41,310 nt of DNA from an uncultured Hyphomicrobiales bacterium (GCA_903839845.1 CAIMEA010000207.1:1-41310); one strand, 5' to 3'. Shown: positions 1 through 7,762, counted from the stretch's first letter. Notes: generated by a model from the sequence alone, not told the origin. Translations and numbers: made by a program.

Positions 1-45
1 AGCGAATTTCAAGACCGGTGCCTTAAACCGCTCGGCCACCCTTCC
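1..45 (-). tRNA. tRNA-Ser(UGA), 5' part only
   Basis: Read on the minus strand from base 45, the sequence starts with acceptor strand GGAAGGG, then TG, a D-arm with stem GCC/GGC, an anticodon 5' stem CCGGT and loop CTTGAAA. The anticodon is therefore UGA (serine). The following bases, positions 1 to about 7, should begin ACCGG to close the anticodon stem, but read TTCGC and do not pair. The gene is either cut or interrupted at the end of the anticodon loop, or the first bases of the window are an assembly edge. A tRNA-Ser next to rlpA is a familiar rhizobial arrangement. The 3' half lies outside the window. Confidence 0.75.
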
Positions 46-343
46 ATTACCGACAGGGCCCGGACATGGAGGGCACTTGCCGCCCGGCGGCGGCGTTGCC
101 CGGTAACTTGAGAATCCGGGTCCAACTCAGCCCTTGTTCAATGGTCGAAGCCCGCCGCACTTGCAAGAGGGCTTTGCCGCGGGTTATCCGGACCGCGCGG
201 GGCAAGAGTCGCTCGCGGGCAATGCCCTCGGCGCAACGGCCTTAGGCGCAACCGTTTGTTTACCACGAACAATCAGCTGTGGTTCACGCCACGGCCTGTG
301 CGGGCTAGTCTGGCTGATCGGCAATCGGGGAAGCGACATCCTA
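46..343. other. intergenic region between tRNA-Ser and rlpA
   Basis: These 298 bases separate two divergent genes and should hold the promoters of both. An open frame extends upstream of the rlpA start to base 134, but its translation has no signal peptide character and is arginine/glycine-rich, so I treat it as non-coding leader. One GANTC site, GAATC, occurs near base 113. I see no convincing promoter hexamer pair or hairpin. Confidence 0.5.
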
Positions 344-1315
344 ATGGGCGGAGTGGGGGACAGCGGCCGTTTCGGTCTGCGCGCGCGCCTTTTGGCGGTC
401 GCGGCGGGTTCGCTGCTGCTTGCCAATTGCTCCGGCTCGACCTCCAAGCTCGACCCGAAATACGGCGTCTCGGCCAGCGCCCGCGTCGTCGAGCCGGGCC
501 AGCCGGTGCCCAAAGGCGGCGGCGTCTATCGCGTCGGCAAGCCCTATCAGGTCGCCGGCCGCACCTATGTTCCGGAAGAAGACCCCAGCTACAAGGCCGA
601 GGGCTTTGCTTCGTTTTACGGCGACGATTTCCATGGCCGCTACACCGCCAATGGCGAAGTCTTCGACATGAATTCGATCACCGCGGCGCATCCGACCATG
701 CCGCTGCCGTCCTATGCGCGGGTGACCAATCTGCGCAACAAGAAGTCGATCATCGTGCGGGTCAACGACCGCGGTCCCTATGTCGGCAATCGGGTCATCG
801 ACCTGTCGGTCAAGACCGCCAAGCTCCTGGATTTCTACGGGCAGGGCCTCGCCAAGGTGAAAGTCGAATATATCGGCCGCGCGCCTTTGGCCGGTTCCGA
901 CGACCGCAAGCTGATGGCCACCTTGCGCGACGGCAATTCGCCGGCGAATGACAGAACGAACGACAAGGTGCTGGTCGCCTCCAACCAGGCCTTCGCGCCG
1001 GCTTTATTCGATTCACGGCCGATGACCGAGGTGCCACGCCCGCCGGAACGGCCGTTCCGCGTCGATGGCGCGCCGCCTAGTGGCGCGCAAGCGGCCATGG
1101 GTCCTGAGCCGGAAGGTGACGAAATCGCGGCGGCCGAGCCGATCCGTCCGCGCGTGGCCGACGCCATGGGCCGGGCGCCGATGCTGGAGGCAAAGCCGCT
1201 GGCCAGGCAGGCCGCCAACTTGCCAACAAGCCCGTCGGTTTCGCCGGTATCGGCCTTCGCGCCGACCCGCTATGATGCCCCGGCGGGTTTCATGAGCGGC
1301 CGCGGCCTTTACTGA
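344..1315 (+). CDS. rlpA: RlpA-family septal ring lytic transglycosylase, lipoprotein
   Basis: RlpA proteins cleave glycan strands lacking stem peptides at the septum. The ATG at 344 was chosen because it puts a lipoprotein signal directly at the N-terminus: arginines at 9-15, a hydrophobic stretch at 16-27 and lipobox LLAN-C with Cys29. The frame stays open to 134, but that extension would bury the signal. The double-psi beta-barrel domain spans about residues 80-175 and keeps the family acid/base signature as NGEVFDMN followed by TAAHPTMP; these are the Glu, Asp and His needed for transglycosylase activity in Pseudomonas RlpA. The C-terminal third is proline/alanine-rich and probably disordered, with no recognisable SPOR domain. 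The lipobox residue before Cys is Asn, which is atypical. The next gene is a D,D-carboxypeptidase, so the two may act together in division-site wall trimming. Confidence 0.9.
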   Translation: MGGVGDSGRFGLRARLLAVAAGSLLLANCSGSTSKLDPKYGVSASARVVEPGQPVPKGGGVYRVGKPYQVAGRTYVPEEDPSYKAEGFASFYGDDFHGRYTANGEVFDMNSITAAHPTMPLPSYARVTNLRNKKSIIVRVNDRGPYVGNRVIDLSVKTAKLLDFYGQGLAKVKVEYIGRAPLAGSDDRKLMATLRDGNSPANDRTNDKVLVASNQAFAPALFDSRPMTEVPRPPERPFRVDGAPPSGAQAAMGPEPEGDEIAAAEPIRPRVADAMGRAPMLEAKPLARQAANLPTSPSVSPVSAFAPTRYDAPAGFMSGRGLY

Positions 1316-1410
1316 GCCGCATTTTCCGGTCACAGCGCCGCCTTGCCGGTCCGCGCAGGCGGGCCGCGAAAGACTATGCGGCTGATCGGCCGGGAACGAC
1401 GTTGGTGAGC

Positions 1411-2682
1411 ATGGCCATTCGTACATATAACTTCGGACGCCTGTTGAGCGCGGCTTTGTTGCTCGCGGGGCTGTTCCTGTCGGCGGCGCAAGGCGCGACG
1501 CCGGCGCACCGGCCGGCCTCCGGTCTGGCGCACAAGCCCGGCTCCGGGCTTTCCGCCAAGAAGGATGGCCCGAAAAAAGACGAGCCGCCGATCACCGCGC
1601 CGCACGCCATTTTGATCGACGCCGAGAACGGCGGCGTGCTGTTCGAGCGCGATCCCGACAAACTGATTTTTCCGGCCAGCCTCGCCAAGCTGATGACCGC
1701 CGAATATGTCTTCAACGAATTGAAGTCTGGCCGGCTCAATCTCACCGACGAGTTTCCGGTGAGCGAGAATGCCTGGCGCAAGGGCGGCGCGCCGTCAGGC
1801 GGCTCGACCATGTTCGCGGCGCTGCATAGCCGCATCAATGTCGACGACCTGCTGCACGGCGTGATCATTCACTCCGGCAACGATGCCTGTATCGTGCTGG
1901 CCGAAGGGATTGCGGGAAGCGAAGCGGCCTTCGCCGCCAAGATGACGCAACGTGCGCGCGCGATCGGCCTGACCAAATCGACCTTCGCCAATTCCAACGG
2001 GCTGCCCAATCCGGGCACGCAGGTGACGACGCGCGAACTCGGCCTTCTGGCGCGCCACATCATTGTCACCTATCCGGAATATTACCAGATCTACGGCCAG
2101 CGCGATTTCCTCTGGAACAAGATCAGGCAACCGAACCGCAACCCGTTGCTGGCGATGGATATCGGCGCCGACGGCATGAAGACCGGCTTCACCAAGGAAG
2201 CCGGCTATGGCCTCGTTGGCTCGGCGGTGCAGAGCGGCATTCGCCTGATCGTCGTCGTCAATGGTCTCAACACCGCCAAGGAACGTGGCGAGGAAGCCAA
2301 GAAGCTTCTCGAATGGGGCTTCAAGAGTTTCGAGCGCCGGATCGTCTTTGCCGAAGGACAGATCATCGGCAGCGCCAAGGTCTTTGGCGGCGTCGACAGC
2401 AGCGTGCCTTTGCTCGCCGACCGTGAAGTGCGGGTGATGATGCCGAAAAGCGGCGGCGACCGGCTGACGGCGCGCATCGTCTATAACGGGCCGGTACCGG
2501 CGCCGGTTGAGCAGGGCGCACAGATAGCCACGCTGAAGGTCTGGCGCAACGACAATGTGATCCTGCAAATGCCGCTCAAAGCGGCCGAGCCGGTGGCGCG
2601 TGGCGGTCTGTCGAAGCGCGCGTTCGATGCCGTCTCCGAACTGATGATCGGTCTGTTCCGCGCCGGCGCGCAGCGCTTATGA
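1411..2682 (+). CDS. D-alanyl-D-alanine carboxypeptidase (PBP5/6 type, peptidase S11)
   Basis: This periplasmic enzyme removes the terminal D-Ala of peptidoglycan pentapeptides. All three serine-acyltransferase motifs are visible: SLAK with nucleophile at about Ser90, SGN (HSGNDAC) and KTG (MKTGFTKEAGY). A signal peptide covers about residues 1-28 (hydrophobic LLSAALLLAGLFLSAA), then a proline/lysine-rich linker to about residue 60. The C-terminal 110 residues fit the PBP5 beta domain, ending in an amphipathic helix that could anchor the protein. The ATG at 1411 is one choice. GTG at 1405 and TTG at 1402 are in frame, and a GGGAA at 1392-1396 would suit the TTG better, so the exact start is uncertain. 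tmk follows 28 bases downstream of the stop. Confidence 0.92.
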   Translation: MAIRTYNFGRLLSAALLLAGLFLSAAQGATPAHRPASGLAHKPGSGLSAKKDGPKKDEPPITAPHAILIDAENGGVLFERDPDKLIFPASLAKLMTAEYVFNELKSGRLNLTDEFPVSENAWRKGGAPSGGSTMFAALHSRINVDDLLHGVIIHSGNDACIVLAEGIAGSEAAFAAKMTQRARAIGLTKSTFANSNGLPNPGTQVTTRELGLLARHIIVTYPEYYQIYGQRDFLWNKIRQPNRNPLLAMDIGADGMKTGFTKEAGYGLVGSAVQSGIRLIVVVNGLNTAKERGEEAKKLLEWGFKSFERRIVFAEGQIIGSAKVFGGVDSSVPLLADREVRVMMPKSGGDRLTARIVYNGPVPAPVEQGAQIATLKVWRNDNVILQMPLKAAEPVARGGLSKRAFDAVSELMIGLFRAGAQRL

Positions 2683-2710
2683 TAATCTTGACGTGCGGTC
2701 CGGAGAATTG

Positions 2711-3361
2711 ATGCGCGGCAAATTCATTACCTTTGAAGGCGGCGAAGGCTCGGGCAAATCGACCCACGCGGCGATGCTCGCCGAGCGGCTGAAGGCTCTC
2801 GACATCGATTGCGTGCTGACGCGCGAGCCCGGCGGTTCGACCGGCGCCGAGATCGTTCGCCACATCATCCTGTCTGGCATCGCCAAACCGTTGGGCGCGG
2901 AAACCGAGACGATATTGTTCGCGGCGGCGCGCGACGATCATGTGCGCATGACCATCGAACCGGCGCTGGCCGCCGGCAAATGGGTGATCAGCGACCGCTT
3001 CATCGATTCAACGCGCGTCTATCAAGGCGCGCTCGGCAAGGTCGACATGAAGATGATCCGCAGCCTGGAACGCGTCACCGTCGGCGCCACCATGCCCGAC
3101 CTGACTTTCGTGCTCGACGTGCCGAGCAATGTCGGCCTGGCGCGGGCCAAGAGCCGGCGCGGCGGCGGCGCCGCCGACCGTTTTGAATCGGAGTCGACCG
3201 AGTATCACGACGACCTGCGACGCGGCTTTCTCGTGCTCGCCGAGCGCGAGCCCGATCGCATCGTCGTTATTGACGGCCGTGCGCCGCGCGACGTGGTAGC
3301 GGAAAAAATCTGGGACGCCGTCCAAAGCCGTCTGCTCGGCGTCGAGACCGCGGCGCCGTGA
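2711..3361 (+). CDS. tmk: thymidylate kinase
   Basis: It phosphorylates dTMP to dTDP with ATP in the cytoplasm, the last specific step of dTTP supply. The P-loop GGEGSGKST lies near residues 8-16, the DR(F/Y) motif is SDRFIDST, and an arginine-rich lid segment reads RRGGGAADRFE. The ATG at 2711 has GGAG five bases upstream. An in-frame GTG at 2693 is possible but less likely because it precedes that site. The 216-residue length is normal. The stop codon overlaps the GTG start of holB (GTGA at 3358-3361), so the two are translationally coupled, as in other alphaproteobacteria. Confidence 0.95.
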   Translation: MRGKFITFEGGEGSGKSTHAAMLAERLKALDIDCVLTREPGGSTGAEIVRHIILSGIAKPLGAETETILFAAARDDHVRMTIEPALAAGKWVISDRFIDSTRVYQGALGKVDMKMIRSLERVTVGATMPDLTFVLDVPSNVGLARAKSRRGGGAADRFESESTEYHDDLRRGFLVLAEREPDRIVVIDGRAPRDVVAEKIWDAVQSRLLGVETAAP

Positions 3362-4392
3362 GCGACAACGCGCCCGAGCGCGATGTGTTGCTGCCGCGCG
3401 AGACGGCGGTGCTGTTCGGTCATGCCGAAGCGGAACGGACCCTGCTGGAGGCCTATCAAAGCACGCGCATGCCGCATGCCTGGCTGATCGGCGGCGGTCC
3501 CGGCATCGGCAAGGCGACCCTGGCGTACCGGCTGGCGCGTTTCGTGCTGGCCCATCCCGACCCGCAATCGCCCGACGTGCAGGGCGCAACATCGCTCGCG
3601 GTCGAGCCGGATCATCCGGTTGCCCGGCGCATCGCGGTACAGGCGCAAGGCGATCTGCTGGTGCTCGAGCGGGTCATCAACGAGCAGACCGGCAAGCTCT
3701 ATACCGTGATCCGGGTCGACGACGTGCGCCGCTCGGTGTCGTTCTTCGGCTCGACCGCCGGCGAGGGCGGTTGGCGCATTGCCATCGTCGACGCGGTCGA
3801 TGAGCTGCAACGCGAGGGCGCCAACGCGTTGCTCAAGGTGCTGGAGGAACCACCGGAGCGCACATTGCTGCTCCTTATCAGTCATTCGCCCGGGCGTGAG
3901 TTGCCGACGCTGCGCTCGCGATGCCGGCGTCTGTTATTGCGGCCGCTTGCCGCGGACGACGTTGCCCGCGCGGTGCAGGCGGCGACCGGACGCGACGCCG
4001 CCGACCCTGAGGTCGCGCAGGCGGTGGATGCCGCCGACGGCAGTGTCGGCCGCGCTCTGCGCTTTCTCGACGGACCGGCGCTGGCGCTGCGCCAGCGCGT
4101 GCTGGCTTTGCTGGCGCAATTGCCCAATCCCGATCCGCGCGCGCTGCATGCGCTGGGCGATGCCTTGTCCGGCAGCGAGCCGCAGACGCTTGCCGCCTTC
4201 ATGGACATGGTCAATGCCTGGCTGTCGGGCCGGCTCGACGCCGATGCGCGCGGCGGCGCGCAGATGGCCAAGGCAGCGCAGGCCTGGGAAAAGGTCAACC
4301 GCGCCGCGCGCGATGTCGAGGCCTATAACCTCGAGCGCAAGCCGCTGGTCTTTTCGGTGTTCGGTTTGCTGGCCGAGACGGCGCGGGCCTGA
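3358..4392 (+). CDS. holB: DNA polymerase III delta' subunit
   Basis: This is a clamp-loader AAA+ subunit. The N-terminal RFC-like domain contains a Walker-A-like GGPGIGKAT near residues 46-54, then the DAVDELQREGANALLKVLEEPP helix-strand region (Walker B and following) and the SRC motif (LRSRCRR) that supplies a trans-acting arginine to neighbouring loader subunits. The cysteine quartet of the E. coli zinc module is not seen. The C-terminal 140 residues are helical and Ala/Leu-rich, as in the collar domain. The start is GTG, overlapping the tmk stop. It is the last gene of the rlpA-tmk run: a hairpin follows its stop at once, and metG, its usual rhizobial neighbour, is 10.5 kb away. Confidence 0.9.
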   Translation: MSDNAPERDVLLPRETAVLFGHAEAERTLLEAYQSTRMPHAWLIGGGPGIGKATLAYRLARFVLAHPDPQSPDVQGATSLAVEPDHPVARRIAVQAQGDLLVLERVINEQTGKLYTVIRVDDVRRSVSFFGSTAGEGGWRIAIVDAVDELQREGANALLKVLEEPPERTLLLLISHSPGRELPTLRSRCRRLLLRPLAADDVARAVQAATGRDAADPEVAQAVDAADGSVGRALRFLDGPALALRQRVLALLAQLPNPDPRALHALGDALSGSEPQTLAAFMDMVNAWLSGRLDADARGGAQMAKAAQAWEKVNRAARDVEAYNLERKPLVFSVFGLLAETARA

Positions 4393-4393
4393 T

Positions 4394-4414
4394 CGCGACG
4401 AAATTGGCGTCGCG
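4394..4414 (+). terminator. hairpin after holB
   Basis: A perfect 7-bp inverted repeat, CGCGACG / CGTCGCG with a 7-base loop (aaattgg), starts two bases after the holB stop codon. No clear T-run follows, so it is not a textbook intrinsic terminator. Its position suggests it ends or attenuates the tmk-holB transcript, or protects its 3' end. Confidence 0.4.
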
Positions 4415-4623
4415 CCATTGTTCCCGTGCCCGCCGCAAAGTTCCATCCCCGACGACGGCGTAGCATTACAAAAATTGTCGTCACGCAATTGTGAAGACCT
4501 GACGATCGCCGCTGATGATGTCGCCGACAAACATCAAAAGGTGATTATTGTAGCGCGTTAGATGCGCGTAGCGCGATTTTGCTAAAATGGAATAATATTT
4601 TGTTCGACGTTAAAAGTTGTGGT

Positions 4624-4639
4624 TGTGCAGTATTGCACA
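4624..4639. promoter_or_regulatory. lux/tra-box-like inverted repeat
   Basis: The sequence TGTGCAGTATTGCACA is a perfect 6-bp inverted repeat with a 4-base spacer. Both half-sites and the spacing equal those of the Agrobacterium TraR (LuxR-type) tra box core, TGTGCA-N4-TGCACA. It lies 155 bases upstream of the ribbon-helix-helix gene. A TATAGT at 4653-4658 and a TTGCAC inside the right half-site would form a promoter with a too-short 14-base spacer, as can happen at activator-dependent promoters. The function is inferred; no luxR or luxI homologue is in the window. It could equally be an operator for the neighbouring RHH protein. Confidence 0.45.
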
Positions 4640-4735
4640 GCGTCATACTGATTATAGTGAATACGCTATCGACTGCGAATCTGGTGTTGCGTTTGTTGCT
4701 TTCGTAGTCATTTAAAATCAAGCGACATGCCTGCA

Positions 4736-4764
4736 AGCGGCTCTTTTGGGATTGCAAAGCCGCT
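4736..4764 (+). promoter_or_regulatory. leader hairpin before the RHH gene
   Basis: AGCGGCT (4736-4742) and AGCCGCT (4758-4764) can pair as a 7-bp stem around a 15-base loop, ending 30 bases before the start codon and 19 before the AGGAG ribosome-binding site. It could be a leader structure or part of an operator. No T-run follows. Confidence 0.25.
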
Positions 4765-4794
4765 GACGTGCATGCCGCATTAGAGGAGTCGCAC

Positions 4795-5070
4795 ATGAAA
4801 TCGCTCGTAATCAAGCGCTCCATCGTGATCGCTGGACACAAGACCAGTGTCAGCCTGGAAGACGCTTTCTGGTCCGAGCTGAAGGATATAGCCGAGCAGA
4901 AGGATCAGACCTTGTCGAGTGTGGTCGGCGAAATCGATACGCGCCGGCTTCAAGGCAATCTGTCGTCGGCGATCCGGCTGTTCGTTCTCGACAATGCGCG
5001 AGCCAGGGCGAGCCAGCACGCGTCCGTGCGGCACATGCCCGGCGCGTCGCCGACGGCGCTACAGGCCTGA
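4795..5070 (+). CDS. ribbon-helix-helix domain protein (RHH_4-like)
   Basis: This is a predicted small DNA-binding protein of 91 residues. The segment from about residue 5 (KRSIVIAGHKTSVSLEDAFW) through WSELKDIAEQKDQTLSSVVGEI to GNLSSAIRLFVLDNAR fits the alphaproteobacterial RHH_4 (PF13467-type) pattern: one beta strand, two helices and a conserved GNLSSA(I/L)RLFVL end. AGGAG at 4784-4788 lies six bases before the ATG at 4795, so the start is firm; an in-frame upstream ATG at 4768 has no comparable site. It stands alone on the + strand and converges with eutC 24 bases away. Palindromes in its AT-rich upstream region may be its own operator. Its target genes are unknown. Confidence 0.85.
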   Translation: MKSLVIKRSIVIAGHKTSVSLEDAFWSELKDIAEQKDQTLSSVVGEIDTRRLQGNLSSAIRLFVLDNARARASQHASVRHMPGASPTALQA

Positions 5071-5094
5071 TCGCGCGTCGACAGACCGGCTGTA

Positions 5095-5880
5095 TTAGAT
5101 GCCGCCGATCTGGAGTCGGTCGGACGTGTCCTTGAGGAGCACGCCGGAGACGCCATGCGTGCGCATGGCATCGAGTAGATGCGCAAGCTTGGACGCAGCC
5201 TCGGTGTAACCGATGCCATCCGGCCGGATATTGGACACGCAGTTGCGGTCGGCGTCGGAGGTCGGCACTCCGGGTTTGTACGTCAGGTAGGCGCCCATGC
5301 TGTCGGGAGCGCTTAATCCCGGACGCTCGCCGATCAGCATGACAACGCAGGTCGCGCGCAACGCCGCCGCCACCGCATCGCCGATGGCGACGCGGCCGTG
5401 CGTGACGATGACCAGCGGCGCCAGCCGCCAGTTTTCGCGGCGCATGATTTTCAAGGTTGCCGAGACGACCGGCGCGGCATGGCTTTGCACGGCGCGCGCC
5501 GACAGGCCGTCGCTGACGACAAAAACCAGATCGTAGCCTTTGGCGGCGTCGCCGGCGGACGCGAGCATCTGTTCGCTCCGCGGCGTCAAGACGCGGCCGA
5601 GGTCGGGTCGCATAAGATAGGTCTGCTTGTCGGCGGCGGCGCTGGCCAGCGTCAGCACCGGCAGGTTGAGCGGGGCGAGGTCGTTAGCAAGGCGCGGCGC
5701 ATCGAGTTCGGCCCGCACCGCGTCGCGCGCCTGCGCATGCGCCAGTTTGAACGCCAGCAGCGGCGCGGTCGACAGCGATGCGCCACTGCGCGGCAGACCG
5801 ATGCGGGCGGCGGTCAGGCGGCGCAGAGCGGTCCACAGTTCGGCGTCGGCGGTCACTGGGATTTTATCGTCTGTGCTCAT
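5095..5880 (-). CDS. eutC: ethanolamine ammonia-lyase small subunit
   Basis: This is the light chain of the adenosylcobalamin-dependent enzyme that splits ethanolamine into acetaldehyde and ammonia. The 261-residue protein shows the EutC pattern in order: the N-terminal LRRLTAARIGLPRSG segment, the DLVFVVSDGLSARAV strand-loop near the middle, VMLIGERPGLSAPDS, YLTYKPG and NCVSNIRPDGIGY. The last few form the cobalamin-side Rossmann-like part. Its ATG overlaps the eutB stop by four bases (ATGA at 5877-5880), so subunit synthesis is coupled. No microcompartment shell, permease, reactivase (eutA) or EutR gene is nearby, so this is the short alphaproteobacterial form of the pathway. Confidence 0.93.
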   Translation of the reverse strand: MSTDDKIPVTADAELWTALRRLTAARIGLPRSGASLSTAPLLAFKLAHAQARDAVRAELDAPRLANDLAPLNLPVLTLASAAADKQTYLMRPDLGRVLTPRSEQMLASAGDAAKGYDLVFVVSDGLSARAVQSHAAPVVSATLKIMRRENWRLAPLVIVTHGRVAIGDAVAAALRATCVVMLIGERPGLSAPDSMGAYLTYKPGVPTSDADRNCVSNIRPDGIGYTEAASKLAHLLDAMRTHGVSGVLLKDTSDRLQIGGI

Positions 5881-7262
5881 GCGCCCCCCGCCGGCAGCAG
5901 CGCGCTAAATTGCGCCGGCATCGCACGCGGACGAATACGATTTTCCTTGTCGAGCAGACCTTGCCGCGCCAGCCAGGATTCAAACTCGGGCGCGGGCTTG
6001 CGATGCAGCAGATCGCGCATGGCGAGCGCGTCATGAAACGACGTGCTCTGATAGCCGAGCATGATGTCGTCGGCGCCGGGAACGCCCATCACGAAATTCA
6101 CGCCCGATCCGGTGAGCAGCGCGAGCAGCGCATCGGCGTCATCCTGATCGGCTTCGGCGTGGTTCGTATAGCAGACATCGACGCCCATCGGCAGGCCGAG
6201 AAGCTTGCCGCAGAAATGATCTTCCAGTCCGGCACGCGTGATCTGCTTGCCGTCGTAGAGATATTCCGGGCCGATGAAGCCGACCACGCTGTTGACGAGA
6301 AGCGGCCGGAAGGCGCGGGCGACCGCGTAAGCGCGCGCTTCCAGCGTCTGCTGATCGACGCCGTGATGGGCATCGGCCGACAGCGCCGAGCCCTGTCCGG
6401 TCTCGAAATACATGACGTTGTCGCCGATCGTGCCGCGTTGAAGCGACAAGGTCGCGTCGTGCGCTTCCTTCAACAGCGTGAGGTCGATGCCGAAACTTTT
6501 GTTGGCAGATTGCGTACCGGCGATCGACTGGAAGGTGAGATCGACCGGCGCCCCCTTGCCGATCAGGTCGAGCGTGGTGGTGACATGCGCCAGCACGCAG
6601 GTCTGCGTCGGGATGTCGAGGCGGGCGCGGATCTCGTCGAGCATCGACAACAAAGCGTGCGCGCGGTCGGGACTGTCGGTGGCCGGATTGATGCCGATGA
6701 CGGCATCGCCGGCGCCGAGCAACAGGCCATCGAGAATGCTGGCGGCGATGCCGCGCGCGTCGTCGGTCGGGTGGTTCGGCTGCAAGCGGACCGCGAGGCG
6801 GCCGGGCAGGCCGATCGTATCGCGAAAGCGCGTCACCACCGTGCACTTCGCCGCCATGATCATCAAATCTTGCAGGCGGCTGATCTTGGCGACGGCCGCG
6901 GCCATTTCCGGCGTCAGGCCGGGCGCCAGAGTCGTGAGGACAGAAGATGTGGCGTGGTCGGACAACAGAAAATCGCGCAAACCGCCGACGGTCAAATGCG
7001 AAACCGCGGCGAAAGCCGCTTTGTCGTGGCTGTCGATAATCAGCCGCGTGACCTCGTCATCCTCGTACGGGACGACGGCTTCGTTGAGAAACGTGGTGAG
7101 CGGCAGATCGGCCAGCGCGAATTGCGCCGCGACCCGCTCTTCGCCGCTCTCGGCGATCAGGCCGGCAAGCGCGTCGCCGCTGCGTGCCGGCGTCGCCCTG
7201 GCCAGCAAGACTTTTAAATCGCGAAAGACGTAACGGCGCGCGCCGACGGTCGCAGCATACAT
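5877..7262 (-). CDS. eutB: ethanolamine ammonia-lyase large subunit
   Basis: The TIM-barrel catalytic subunit pairs with EutC. The 461 residues compare well with the roughly 453 of the E. coli protein. Recognisable family segments include EDDEVTRLIIDSHD near the N-terminus, a central RFRDTIGLPGRLAVRLQPNHP, QSIAGTQSANKSFGIDL, the FETGQGSALSADAHHG active-site region and GFIGPEYLYDG. The ATG at 7262 was preferred over an in-frame TTG at 7280 because the family normally begins close to the xYAxTVGxxRYxFxDLKxLLA segment. No cobalamin riboswitch is apparent in the 100 bases upstream. It is the first gene of a two-gene operon that could let the cell use ethanolamine as a nitrogen or carbon source. 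Confidence 0.94.
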   Translation of the reverse strand: MYAATVGARRYVFRDLKVLLARATPARSGDALAGLIAESGEERVAAQFALADLPLTTFLNEAVVPYEDDEVTRLIIDSHDKAAFAAVSHLTVGGLRDFLLSDHATSSVLTTLAPGLTPEMAAAVAKISRLQDLMIMAAKCTVVTRFRDTIGLPGRLAVRLQPNHPTDDARGIAASILDGLLLGAGDAVIGINPATDSPDRAHALLSMLDEIRARLDIPTQTCVLAHVTTTLDLIGKGAPVDLTFQSIAGTQSANKSFGIDLTLLKEAHDATLSLQRGTIGDNVMYFETGQGSALSADAHHGVDQQTLEARAYAVARAFRPLLVNSVVGFIGPEYLYDGKQITRAGLEDHFCGKLLGLPMGVDVCYTNHAEADQDDADALLALLTGSGVNFVMGVPGADDIMLGYQSTSFHDALAMRDLLHRKPAPEFESWLARQGLLDKENRIRPRAMPAQFSALLPAGGA

Positions 7263-7369
7263 CGAGGGCCCCGTTCGCAATCCATTCGGATGGAGTCGGG
7301 GCCCAGTATAGCTGAAACGGCGCGGCTTAGGGGTTGGCTGTCGGCCAGCCAGAAGACGGCAACAGCGAC

Positions 7370-7762
7370 TTAGTAGCCGCGCCGGCGCTCCTTCTTGGCC
7401 GACTTGCGCGCGGCATAGCGCGCGTCGCGCGCGGCCTTCTGTTCGGCCAGAAGCGCCAGCTCGGCGGCTTCCTTTTCGGCGGCGATCAGGGCTTCAAGCT
7501 CGGCCGCTTCGGCTTTGGCCTTGGCCTGGCGCTCGGCTTCGGCGGCGGCCAGCACGGCCAGCTCGGCCTCGCGCACCTTGCGGGCGGCTTCGCGCTCGGC
7601 CATGCGGGCGTCGCGCGCCTCGGCGATAGCGAGACGTTTGAGGCGTTGCTCTTCGAGGGACGGATCCTGGGCGGCGGCTTTGAATTTCTCCAGCATCGCC
7701 TTTTTGACGGCAGCAGCGTTATTCCGACGCTCCAAAACGTCGGGGCTTTTAAAATAGGCCAA
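7370..7762 (-). CDS. DUF6481 family coiled-coil protein
   Basis: A 130-residue highly charged protein made almost entirely of Ala, Glu, Lys and Arg after about residue 20, predicted as one long helix or coiled coil. The N-terminus (FKSPDVLERRNNAA..KKAMLEKFKAA) and the C-terminal LLAEQKAARDARYAARK match the alphaproteobacterial DUF6481 pattern; function is unknown. The start is a TTG at 7762, supported by AGGAG at 7769-7773 six bases upstream, with no in-frame ATG before residue 23. The strongly biased composition makes other frames look open here too; those are shadows. It is encoded upstream of eutB on the same strand with a 107-base gap, so a separate transcript is likely. Confidence 0.8.
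   Translation of the reverse strand: MAYFKSPDVLERRNNAAAVKKAMLEKFKAAAQDPSLEEQRLKRLAIAEARDARMAEREAARKVREAELAVLAAAEAERQAKAKAEAAELEALIAAEKEAAELALLAEQKAARDARYAARKSAKKERRRGY

Larger units (their letters stand above)
4393..4794. other. AT-rich non-coding island between holB and the RHH gene
   Basis: About 400 bases lack a credible gene. From roughly 4460 the base composition drops well below the GC-rich surroundings, with runs such as aataatatttt and tttaaaatc. It holds a TraR-box-like palindrome (4624-4639) and a hairpin just before the next gene (4736-4764). Low GC here could mark a strong regulatory region or a short acquired segment. One minus-strand open frame of 98 codons crosses it but looks spurious. 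Confidence 0.6.

Noticed and set aside
4545-4841. 98-codon minus-strand open frame in the AT-rich island
   Set aside because: It overlaps the well-supported RHH start, has no ribosome-binding site I can see, and its translation shows no family or codon character of the neighbours.
5778-7217. 479-codon + strand open frame opposite eutB
   Set aside because: It is antisense to a clear eutB and its arginine/aspartate/glutamine-rich translation is the usual shadow of a high-GC coding strand.
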